Both the position numbers and the translations under genes were made by a program. Positions 6,444-13,655 of a stretch of DNA of 43,068 bases are shown here, piece after piece. The first letter of the stretch is position 1, and each line of letters opens with the position of its first letter. Source of the stretch: Micromonospora sp. ALFpr18c. GTDB taxonomy: Bacteria; Actinomycetota; Actinomycetes; Mycobacteriales; Micromonosporaceae. Where the stretch lies: assembly GCF_008868155.1 (NCBI RefSeq), contig NZ_WBKR01000026.1:1-43068 (forward strand), given 5' to 3'. The notes below the pieces were generated by a model. It was given only the letters and a program-made list of their open reading frames with translations, had not been told where the DNA came from and made no database searches.

Positions 6444-7937
6444 TCACGCGGTGTTGCGCCAGGTGCGGCCGTGCCGGCCGATGAGCCGGTCGGCGTCGGT
6501 CGGGCCCCAGGAGGCGGCCTCGTAGGTGGGGATCGGCGAGTTGTCCTTCGCCCAGTTGTCGATGATCGGGTCGACGATCCGCCAGCACTGCTGCACCTCG
6601 TCGCTGCGGATGAACAGCGACGCGTCACCGATCAGCGCGTCCAGGAGCAGACGCTCGTACGCCTCCGGGGACTCCTCGACGAACGTCTGGTCGTAGGAGA
6701 ACTCCATCGTGGCGGTGCGGACCCGGAAGGAGTGGCCCGGCACTTTGGCACCGAAGCGCAGCGAGATGCCCTCGTTGGGCTGGATCCGCAGGATCAGCGC
6801 GTCAGCATCGAGGCCGGTGAGCTGATCGGTCGGGATCGGCAGGTGCGGCGGCCGCTGGAACTGCAGTGCCACCTCGGTGAGCCGGGCCGGCAGGCGCTTG
6901 CCGGTGCGTACGTAGAACGGCACTCCGGCCCAGCGCCAGTTGTCCACGTTGAGCCGCATAGCGGCGTAGGTTTCGGTTCGGGACAGGGGGTCGACGCCGG
7001 CCTCCTCGCGGTAGCCGGCCATCAGCTCCTCGCGGGTACCGCCCCGGGTGTACTGTCCCCGGACCGCGGCCTCGGCGATGTCCCGGTCGGTGGGGAGCCG
7101 GATTGCCTGCAGCAGCTTCACCTTCTCGTTGCGCAGGCCCTCAGCCTCGAATGAGGCCGGTGGCTCCATCAGTGCCAGCGCGAGGACCTGGAGCACATGG
7201 TTCTGCACGATGTCCCGCATCGCCCCGGCATCCTCGTAGAAGCCGCCGCGGCTGCCGACGCCGAGGGTCTCGGCGACGGTGATCTGCACGTGGTCGACCC
7301 ACGAGCGATCCCAGATGGGCTGGAAGATCGAGTTGGCGAAGCGCAGCGCCAGCACGTTCTGGACGGTGTCCTTGCCCAGGTAGTGATCGATACGAAAGAC
7401 CTGGTGCTCGTCGAACGCGCTGTGCACGACGCCGTCGAGCTCGCGGGCCGTGACCAGGTCGCGTCCGTACGGCTTCTCGATGACCAGGCGGGAGAAGGAG
7501 CCGTCGCGTGGTTGGTTGAGCCCGACACCGGCCAGTCCGTTGATCACCGGCTCGAAGGCTCCGGCCGGGGTGGACAAATAGAAGAGCCGGTTGCCGGACG
7601 TGCCCCGCCGTGCGTCCAGCTCGTCGAGGGTCTCCACGAGCCGCTTGTAGGTCTCCGGGTCGTCGTAGCCGCCGGCCACGTATCGCACGCCGCCCTGGAG
7701 TTGGCGCTTACTGGCGAGGGTGCGTTCGCCGAGGGCGCTCTCGGCGAACTGCTCGTCGGTCATCGGCGTGCGCGCGACGCCGACCAGCGCGAACTGGTCC
7801 GGCAGCCGCTCATGCCGAGCCAGGCTCTCGACCGCGGGCAGCAGCTTACGCCGGGTCAGGTCACCGGAGGCACCGAAGATCACCAGCGTGGCCGGCGGGG
7901 CACTCCGCTCCTGGATGAGCTGAGACGCGTGGTCCAT
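6444..7937 (-). CDS. zwf: Glucose-6-phosphate 1-dehydrogenase
   Basis: 497 aa; the ATG at 7937 follows GGAGGAA. It oxidises glucose 6-phosphate to 6-phosphogluconolactone, making NADPH in the cytoplasm. The nucleotide-binding motif is IFGASGDLTRRKLLPA near residue 20, the substrate/catalytic motif is RIDHYLGKDTVQN, and EKPYGRDL precedes it. Length and C-terminal block (RSDEVQQCWRIVDPI) match full-length family members. The usual actinobacterial neighbours tal, opcA and pgl are absent, so this is a stand-alone copy and possibly a second isoenzyme. NADPH supply for the P450 system 2 kb away is a possible but unsupported link. Confidence 0.95.
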   Translation of the reverse strand: MDHASQLIQERSAPPATLVIFGASGDLTRRKLLPAVESLARHERLPDQFALVGVARTPMTDEQFAESALGERTLASKRQLQGGVRYVAGGYDDPETYKRLVETLDELDARRGTSGNRLFYLSTPAGAFEPVINGLAGVGLNQPRDGSFSRLVIEKPYGRDLVTARELDGVVHSAFDEHQVFRIDHYLGKDTVQNVLALRFANSIFQPIWDRSWVDHVQITVAETLGVGSRGGFYEDAGAMRDIVQNHVLQVLALALMEPPASFEAEGLRNEKVKLLQAIRLPTDRDIAEAAVRGQYTRGGTREELMAGYREEAGVDPLSRTETYAAMRLNVDNWRWAGVPFYVRTGKRLPARLTEVALQFQRPPHLPIPTDQLTGLDADALILRIQPNEGISLRFGAKVPGHSFRVRTATMEFSYDQTFVEESPEAYERLLLDALIGDASLFIRSDEVQQCWRIVDPIIDNWAKDNSPIPTYEAASWGPTDADRLIGRHGRTWRNTA

Positions 7938-8126
7938 GGTCTGCGTTCCTCCGGGCACAAAGAGGGGGTGGGGGTGACGTGCTGTCATGCCAGGAATCGT
8001 GCGGCTGTGGCGGTGGTGACCGGGGGCCACGCGGCGTGGGCCCGTTGGTCGCCGAACTTGAGCGTCGCATGCCGGGCTGATGGGTGGGCGACCAGGTGGC
8101 GACTCGGTGCGGGCAGTGCCACCGCG

Positions 8127-8243
8127 TCACAGCCTGGCAACCGCGACCTCGGTCGCCTGGGCGATGAGGGCGTTGTCGTATTCGGCGTCGTTCTCATCGC
8201 GGCTGGACGGGACCGAATCTCTGCGGGTCTGCTCGTCATGCCG
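8127..8243 (-). other. Possible frameshifted tail after TOPRIM gene
   Basis: Just beyond the TOPRIM gene's stop, another frame continues without a start codon as an acidic peptide with natural-looking composition (NDAEYDNALIAQATEVAVAR) and then stops. It could be the displaced original C-terminus of the TOPRIM protein, reached by a single-base frameshift, or coincidence. The rest of 7938-8235 holds the zwf upstream region and nothing else I can name. Confidence 0.3.
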
Positions 8244-9597
8244 TCTCGGGCCCCGCGCTTGCGTCGGTGCCGGGCGGGACATGTCGTATCGCGTCCTCCA
8301 CGTGTTCGAGCGCGGCGATCACGACGGTGTCGACGCCGGTGCCTGTGTGGGCGACGATGCGCCGGCCGACCCGGACCGCCTCGTCGGGGCTCGTCGCCTC
8401 GAACAGCAGCGGCACCAGGGCGCGCACCGCTGCGCACCTGCCGCCAATGTCCTCCAGCAGCCGAGGGTGCCGGTTGACGAGCCGGGCGAGGCGGTGGTCG
8501 ACCACCGCATCGAGCATGGGCACCGCCCGCCGCTGCAGCGCGGCCCGTAGCTGAGCCCGGCCGTCCGGCCGCCGCAGCAGGTCGGCGGGGTCAGCGCCGG
8601 CGCTGAACTCGGCCGCGCGCAGCGGGCCGGGCATGCGTTGCTGCCGGAGTAGCTGCCAGGCGCGGTCCACCGCCTTACGGCCGGCCGGGTCGCCATCGAA
8701 TGCCGCCACGACGCCCCGCCCGGCGCCGGGTAGCTCCCGTAGGATCGCGGCTTGGGTGTCGGTCAGCGCAGTGCCGCAGGGCGCGAGGGCGACCGCGCCG
8801 GAGCGGCCCGACCGGGAGTACGACAGCCACACCGCAAGAACGTCAGCGGGCCCCTCGACAAGGACCGGCACCCACCGTGCGTCGAGGCGCTCCTGCTGCT
8901 CCGCGACACCGAACAACAGTCGCCCCTTGGTGTAGATCGCGGTGTCCGGGCTGTTGATGTACTTCGGCACACCGTTCGCGGAGCCAGGGCCCGCGCGACC
9001 GAGGAACGCCACCGCATGTCCGACCTCGTCGCGCACCGGGAACATGATCCGGTCCCGGAACATGTCGATCAGTCGATCCGGATGCCGCCGGCTGTGCGTC
9101 GACAAGCCCGCACCGACCAACTCCTCCGCCGTGAAACCGGCGGCGATCAGGTGGCGCGTCAGCGAACTCCACCCTGGTGGGGCGTACCCAACCCGCCAGG
9201 GCCACTCCCGCTGAACAACAACACCGAGGCCGCGTCCGGCGAGGTAGGCGCGCGGACCGCCCGCGTGATCGAGCTGGGCACGGTAGTACGTCACCGCGGC
9301 CTCGGCGGCTGCCAGCAGCCGCGCGGGCTCGAGCTGCTCGTACCGGTCAGATCGCTGCCGAACCTGTTCGCCATACGGCCCGACCTACGTCGACTCGCAG
9401 CCGAATGCCGCCGTCTCGGCTATCTCGGCTGCTTCGTCTACCAGCTCGGCCCGACCGGCGGCGCAGCGACCGCGCGCATGTTCGCACCAGCGATCGGCGT
9501 CGACGAGGACGTCGTCAACGCCAACAGCACGGGATGCCTCGCCGCGCACCTGTTCGCGAGCCGCGGCCAGAGCAGGATCGACGTCGAGCAAGGACAC
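8236..9597 (-). pseudogene. TOPRIM/DnaG-like primase split by in-frame TAG
   Basis: One continuous frame from a GTG at 9597 (GAGGGG site upstream) is interrupted only by a TAG at 9385-9387. The first 70 codons read LLDVDPALAAAREQVRGEA and DADRWCEHARGRCAAGRAEL. Beyond the stop the same frame continues with EPARLLAAAEAAVTYYRAQL, a DnaG-core-like region (FRDRIMFPVRDEVGHAVAFLGRA, KYINSPDTAIYTKGRLLFG) and a TOPRIM domain with VLVEGPADVL and VAAFDGDPAGR as acidic metal motifs. The N-terminal CHC2 zinc finger of true DnaG is absent. Related actinobacterial TOPRIM proteins, as I recall them, join both parts, so the TAG looks like a nonsense mutation. Re-initiation could still make the 380-residue TOPRIM part. 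Confidence 0.7.
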
Positions 9598-9964
9598 ACC
9601 GCCGGCCGCCCCTCGTCAGTCTTCGCCACCGCCTCCGCCACCCCGGAAGGCATCTCCGCCAGGGTTGGCGGGATGGCGACCATCCGATCCGGTCCCGACG
9701 GCACGGCAGGCGGGGAAGCGCCGTAGGTCACCTGCTGCCGTCCTCCCACGTCGATTCCGCGGCCAGCGCCAGCCCATCTTGCCGAAGCTCGGCAACGGGC
9801 CCGCCTCCATGGCGATCATCGACATCTCTCGCTACGATCCGATATCGGAATATCACTGAGCGTTGATGCGTGACTCTTCGCAAGCCCTGGCCGCTGGCAA
9901 TCCGGCACCGTAGCGACCGTGGTGCCGGCCTGAGGATCACGCCGTCTCGACGAAGGGAATCCGG
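9598..9964. promoter_or_regulatory. Divergent intergenic region with two dyads
   Basis: About 370 bp separate the TOPRIM gene start from the P450 start, with no convincing gene. A perfect 12-bp palindrome TCCGATATCGGA lies at 9838-9849, overlapping a second dyad GATAT/ATATC, and a hairpin-forming repeat CCGGCACC/GGTGCCGG spans 9902-9928. Both sit within 130 bp upstream of the P450 start and may be operator sites. No regulator gene is adjacent, so this is only suggestive. Confidence 0.4.
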
Positions 9965-11194
9965 ATGACGGAGAGCGCGCAGACCGCCGACAGCCGAGTC
10001 GTTCCGCCCGCGCGGCCGTACCCGTTCAGTGTGCCCGACCGCCTCGTCGTCGATCCGACCTATGGCGAGCTGCGCGAGAACGAGCCGATGACCCGGGTGA
10101 AGCTCCCCTACGGCGAGGAGGCGTGGCTCGCCACCCGGTACGAGGACGTCCGCACGGTCCTCGGCGACGTGCGGTTCGGCCGCGCCCCGGCCGTCCAGCG
10201 CGACGAGCCCAGGCTCACCCCGCGCCAGCAGTACAGCGGCATGCTGACCATGGACCCGCCCGATCACACCCGGCTGCGCCGGCTGGTGGCGAAGGCGTTC
10301 ACGGCACGGCGGGTGGAGGCGCTGCGACCCCGAGCCCAGGAGATCGCCGACGCACTGGTCGACGACATGGTCCGGATCGGTCCTCCGGCCGACCTGGTGG
10401 AGCACGTTGCCACGCCGCTGCCGATCCAGGTGATCTGCGAGCTGCTCGGAGTCCCGTACGCCGACCGCGACCGCTTCCACCTCTGGTCCGAGGCGATCGT
10501 CTCGACCACCTCGCTGCCGCCGGAAACGATCCAGGAGTACCTGAACAATCTCTGGGGCTACATCGGTGATCTGGTCGCCGAGCGCCGCCGCGAGCCGGGT
10601 ATCGACGACCTGCTCGGCGTGTTGGTGCGGGCCCGCGACGAGAATCAGGATCGGCTCAGCGAGACCGAGTTGGTGGAGTTGGCCGCAGGGCTGCTCGCGG
10701 CCGGCCACGAGACCACGGTGACCCAGGTCCCCAACTTCGTCTACGTCCTGCTGAACAATCCGGACCAGCTCGCACGGCTGCGGGCCGACCCGTCGCTGGT
10801 GCCGGCCGCCGTCGAGGAACTGTTGCGGTACGTGCCGCTCGGCGTCGGCTCCTCCTTCGCCCGGTACGCCAAGGAGGACGTCGAGGTCGGCGGGGTGCTG
10901 GTTCGGGCAGGTGAGCCGGTTCTGGGCTCCCTGTCGTCGGCGAACCGGGACGGTGCCGTCTTCGCCGACCCGGACCGGCTGGATCTCGGCCGCGAGCAGA
11001 ACCCGCACCTGGGCTTCGGGCACGGCGTCCACCACTGTGTCGGCGCGCAACTGGCCCGGATGGAGTTGCAGGTCGCCGTCGCCACCCTCGTGACTCGCCT
11101 GCCCGGACTGCGGCTCGCCGTGCCGGAGGCCGAGCTGCAGTGGAAGCGCGGCATGTTGGTGCGGGGTCTGCTCGGCATGCCGGTGGCCTGGTGA
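9965..11194 (+). CDS. Cytochrome P450 monooxygenase
   Basis: 409 aa, class I bacterial P450 of the general CYP105/CYP107 type. It inserts one oxygen atom of O2 into an organic substrate using electrons from a ferredoxin. Visible motifs are the C-helix GMLTMDPPDHTRLRRLV, the I-helix AGHETT with conserved acid and threonine, EELLRY for the ExxR helix, and the heme loop FGHGVHHCVGAQLAR with Cys358 as the iron ligand. Length is normal and there is no membrane anchor. The stop overlaps the ferredoxin GTG by four bases (GTGA), so the two are translationally coupled. No polyketide, peptide or terpene synthase lies nearby, so the substrate is unknown. Confidence 0.95.
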   Translation: MTESAQTADSRVVPPARPYPFSVPDRLVVDPTYGELRENEPMTRVKLPYGEEAWLATRYEDVRTVLGDVRFGRAPAVQRDEPRLTPRQQYSGMLTMDPPDHTRLRRLVAKAFTARRVEALRPRAQEIADALVDDMVRIGPPADLVEHVATPLPIQVICELLGVPYADRDRFHLWSEAIVSTTSLPPETIQEYLNNLWGYIGDLVAERRREPGIDDLLGVLVRARDENQDRLSETELVELAAGLLAAGHETTVTQVPNFVYVLLNNPDQLARLRADPSLVPAAVEELLRYVPLGVGSSFARYAKEDVEVGGVLVRAGEPVLGSLSSANRDGAVFADPDRLDLGREQNPHLGFGHGVHHCVGAQLARMELQVAVATLVTRLPGLRLAVPEAELQWKRGMLVRGLLGMPVAW

Positions 11195-11418
11195 GTACCG
11201 CCTGGCGGATCGGGGTGGACTCGCGCCGCTGCATCGGCACGAGCATCTGCGCCGGTACCGCGCCCGAGCACTTCCGCCTGGTCGACGGCCTGTCCGCGCC
11301 GCTGGCCGACGTCGTCGCCCCGGCCGAGGTCATCATCGACGCCGCCGACTCCTGCCCGGTGGAAGCGATCACGGTCCGCGACGCCGCCGACGACCGGCTG
11401 ATCGCCCCGGAGGAGTGA
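11191..11418 (+). CDS. [3Fe-4S] ferredoxin, P450 partner
   Basis: 75 aa. The cysteine pattern is SRRCIGTSICAGTAPEHF followed later by DSCPVEAITV: three Cys, with Ala/Thr at the fourth position as in 3Fe-4S ferredoxins of actinobacterial P450 systems. It passes single electrons from a ferredoxin reductase to the P450 encoded immediately upstream. The GTG start overlaps the P450 stop. No reductase gene is present, so one from elsewhere in the genome must serve. Confidence 0.93.
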   Translation: MSTAWRIGVDSRRCIGTSICAGTAPEHFRLVDGLSAPLADVVAPAEVIIDAADSCPVEAITVRDAADDRLIAPEE

Positions 11419-11505
11419 CCCGACACGCAGCGCGGCCGTCTGCGCACGGCCCAGTGCCGAAGGAGTGACCGACACCGAGCCCGGCCGACGGCGCACGGTC
11501 CGGTG
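11407..11505 (+). repeat. Imperfect tandem repeat, two ~50-bp copies
   Basis: Positions 11407-11456 and 11457-11505 align with roughly 80% identity by eye, one gap included. Both contain AGGAGTGACC, then GCGCACGG. Copy one includes the ferredoxin stop codon. Its GGCCGT/ACGGCC dyad (11434-11451) can form a hairpin, and copy two has a weaker equivalent, so the repeat probably acts as a terminator. It ends precisely at the stop codon of the peptidase remnant on the other strand. Confidence 0.6.
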
Positions 11506-11613
11506 TCAGTCGCCGAGATGCTGGATCAGGAACTCGCCGGCGTCCGTGAAGGCCTTGGCCTGGTTGTCGCGGCGGAGCAGGCATTGGCCTTCGTCCGGGA
11601 AGACCTCGTACCG
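11506..11613 (-). pseudogene. S9-family peptidase, C-terminal remnant
   Basis: A 35-residue stretch bounded by stop codons reads YEVFPDEGQCLLRRDNQA then KAFTDAGEFLIQHLGD. This is the end of a prolyl-oligopeptidase-type (S9) peptidase, where the motif is normally FPDEGHG with the catalytic His. Here the His has become Gln and the next residue Cys, so even the remnant has decayed. The preceding 600 or so residues are gone. Confidence 0.65.
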
Positions 11614-11748
11614 TCAGCGCCCGGTAGGCACGATGTTTGAGGAGTGCCCGTTCTGCTCGTCGCGCTTCAGGCGCTTCGCAGTCTGCTTCTCCTTGATCGT
11701 CTTACCCTTCTTCTTGACGTTCGCCTTGGTCGTCGAGTCCTTGGACAT
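11614..11748 (-). CDS. Small lysine-rich protein, 44 aa
   Basis: A strong AGGAGG site stands nine bases before the ATG. The product begins MSKDSTTKANVKKKGKTIKE and is highly basic and hydrophilic, with a Ser/Asn/Thr tail. Similar short Lys-rich proteins occur in many actinobacteria, but I know no established function. Nucleic-acid binding is a guess from charge. It has no signal peptide or Cys. It ends 1 bp from the peptidase remnant. Confidence 0.7.
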   Translation of the reverse strand: MSKDSTTKANVKKKGKTIKEKQTAKRLKRDEQNGHSSNIVPTGR

Positions 11749-11881
11749 GATCGAACCTCCTGGAACAGGTCGGTGAACGTGCAGCGTGGTACTCGCCTGA
11801 TCGCGGCGTGCAGGTGACGGAAGGCCCGCGGCTGGCGGGCAGTCTTCCACTGCATGCCGACCCTACGCTGTTCCAGCTCTT

Positions 11882-11908
11882 ACCGGCGGTGGGAAGTGCA
11901 CCGCCGGT
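11882..11908 (-). terminator. Terminator of small membrane protein gene
   Basis: A perfect 10-bp stem ACCGGCGGTG/CACCGCCGGT with a seven-base loop, 56 bases after the stop codon of the leftward gene that follows. Confidence 0.5.
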
Positions 11909-11963
11909 CGTGGGGCGATATTTCGTGTCGCCCTACCGGAACGACATCCATTCCTCTGATCCG

Positions 11964-12389
11964 TCAGCCGCCCGGGCAGCGGTTGTCCCCGCCACTGTGT
12001 TCCACGCAGTGCCCGGGCGGGCCGGGCGTCGGTGCCGGTGCCGAATCGAGGTCCCAGCCGGAGAGGACGGCGATCGGTACGGCGGGCACGGCGATCACGA
12101 CGGTCAGCACCAGGAAGACGACGGCGGTGCGTGTCAGCCGTAGCCGGTACGCGACGAGCGCGATGACGGCCGGCCCGGCGGTCGCCACCAGCCCGACGAC
12201 CAGCAGAGCATGTCTCACCCGACGTTGGAGGTCCTCGACCTCGCCGGTCTGGCCGTCGTAGCTGACACTCCACTGCTCCAGGCTGATACCCACCACCGAC
12301 ACAGCCGCCGCGATCAGCCCGCAGATCCACACCAGGACCAGGAATCCCACGAGCGGGCCGCCCCGTCGACCGACCGCTTCCGACGTCAT
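11964..12389 (-). CDS. Hypothetical membrane protein, about 141 aa
   Basis: From the ATG at 12389, three hydrophobic segments are visible: VGFLVLVWICGLIAAAVSVV, LLVVGLVATAGPAVIALVAY, and TAVVFLVLTVVIAVPAVPIA. The first loop (about 35 aa) is acidic with Glu/Gln, and the tail is Pro/Gly-rich with two Cys. Such small three-helix proteins are common in Micromonosporaceae and are unassigned. An upstream ATG at 12455 would add 22 residues without obvious membrane or signal character. Confidence 0.65.
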   Translation of the reverse strand: MTSEAVGRRGGPLVGFLVLVWICGLIAAAVSVVGISLEQWSVSYDGQTGEVEDLQRRVRHALLVVGLVATAGPAVIALVAYRLRLTRTAVVFLVLTVVIAVPAVPIAVLSGWDLDSAPAPTPGPPGHCVEHSGGDNRCPGG

Positions 12390-12548
12390 GCGGTCCAGCC
12401 TCGACGGCTGCACCCCGCCCGGGCATGAGTCGAGGTACTCAGGTTTGCGCGGCAAGGACGCGGGGGCGCTCCACCCGGTCGCACGGGTTGCCGCCGGGGG
12501 GTGAGGTCCGCACCGGTACGAGAGTGGTCACTCTGCGACGATCGCAGC

Positions 12549-12743
12549 ATGACCAGTCACGCTGGTGACGAGCCCTGTCCCGAGTGCGGGCACGCGTCCC
12601 GGGTGCCCCCGAGGCCGGACGGTCGGGACCTGTCTATCTGCGCGTCCTGCATCTACGAGGAGGACGAGGGGCTACGCGATGTCGAAGCCATGTGTACGAG
12701 GGTTGTTCCGGTGGCGGACCGCTCAGCCAGCTCCATCGGGTAG
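12549..12743 (+). CDS. Small zinc-ribbon-like protein, 64 aa
   Basis: The sequence has two CxxC pairs, PCPECGHASR and CASCIYEEDEG, about 22 residues apart, followed by an acidic patch. This is the layout of a zinc ribbon and reminds me of CPCC-type short proteins. The ATG follows a weak GCAGC region. The C-terminus after the acidic patch looks less conserved. Role unknown; metal binding is inferred from the cysteines. Confidence 0.55.
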   Translation: MTSHAGDEPCPECGHASRVPPRPDGRDLSICASCIYEEDEGLRDVEAMCTRVVPVADRSASSIG

Positions 12744-12765
12744 CCCCACCCTCACAGCGAGGACG

Positions 12766-13032
12766 TCAGCCCATCCGGCACCATATCTCGTCACGTACCA
12801 GCGGAACGAACGCCGAACGGCCCCCGTCATCCACGGCCACCACCATGCGGATACGCCCATCGCCCTCGTCGAGGGCGTAGCTGACCACGCTGTACCGCTT
12901 GCCGTCCTCGCCAAGCACCTGGCGTACGTCCTTGTCGTCGAGCATCGCGCGCCACTCGTCGTGGCTGACGCGTTGCCACTCCGCCAGACGTGCGTCGGCG
13001 AGCCGCGCTGCTGTCTCCGTATTCAGCCCCAC
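12766..13032 (-). CDS. Hypothetical protein, 88 aa
   Basis: From a GTG with a GAGAGG site the protein is a compact, acidic alpha/beta sequence: an N-terminal helix (ETAARLADARLAEWQRVSHD), then DKDVRQVLGEDGKRYSVVSY, and paired strands RIRMVVAVDDGG and AFVPLVRDE. It has no membrane segment or signal. I know it only as a type of conserved actinobacterial hypothetical protein. It converges with the zinc-ribbon gene. Confidence 0.7.
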   Translation of the reverse strand: MGLNTETAARLADARLAEWQRVSHDEWRAMLDDKDVRQVLGEDGKRYSVVSYALDEGDGRIRMVVAVDDGGRSAFVPLVRDEIWCRMG

Positions 13033-13163
13033 GTACTCAAGCCTCTCACCCGGACGACGCCCGCCGCACGAACGTCATCGGGCGGTGGACGCCGGTCCGG
13101 TCGGTGGCATGCCGCGAGGGTCGAACCGAACGAGAAGACGACCAGGGGCAACAGCGGAGAACG

Positions 13164-13655
13164 TCACCGGCGGCGTGGCGTGACCAGTCCCGATTCGTAC
13201 GCCCACACGACCAACTGGGCGCGGTCGCGGCAGTGCAGCTTCGCCATCGCCCGGTTGACGTGTGTCTTGGCGGTCAACGGACTGATCACCATCCGCTGGG
13301 CGATCTCGTCATTGGCCAGCCCGCGGGCGACGAGTTCGACGATCTCCTGTTCGCGGGCGGTCAGAACCTCGCGTCCGGCCGCCGGCTCGGCCGCCGGCTC
13401 GGCCGCCGGCTCGGCCGCCGGCTCGGCCGCCGGTGGACCGGACACGAACTCGCTGATGAGCGTCCGGGTGACGGCCGGGGCGAGCAGCGCGTCGCCGCGA
13501 GCCACGACGGCAACGGCCTGCAGCAGGTCGGCGGGGTCGGCGTCCTTGAGGAGGAAACCGCTGGCGCCCGCGTGGAGTGCGGCGAACACGTAGGAGTCGA
13601 GCCCGTAGTTGGTGAGGATGAGGACGCGGACCGCGGTGAGGTCGGGGTGGCTGGG
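13164..13655 (-). pseudogene. LuxR-family response regulator, 5' truncated
   Basis: The gene keeps the second half of the receiver domain (VRVLILTNYGLDSYVFAALH, GASGFLLKDA with the conserved Lys) and a full LuxR/NarL helix-turn-helix (LTAREQEIVELVARGLANDE). The first about 55 residues, including the phosphorylated Asp, are missing. At about 13655 the sequence becomes the antisense of a multicopper oxidase gene, and the nominal upstream frame is only that antisense. An unusual linker of four or more AAEP units joins the domains. No cognate histidine kinase is adjacent. Confidence 0.8.
13381..13433. repeat. 12-bp tandem repeat, 4.4 copies
   Basis: GCCGGCTCGGCC is repeated four times without error plus a five-base partial copy. 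On the minus strand it encodes repeated Ala-Ala-Glu-Pro in the response-regulator linker. Its unit length is a multiple of three, so copy-number changes would alter only linker length. Confidence 0.85.
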
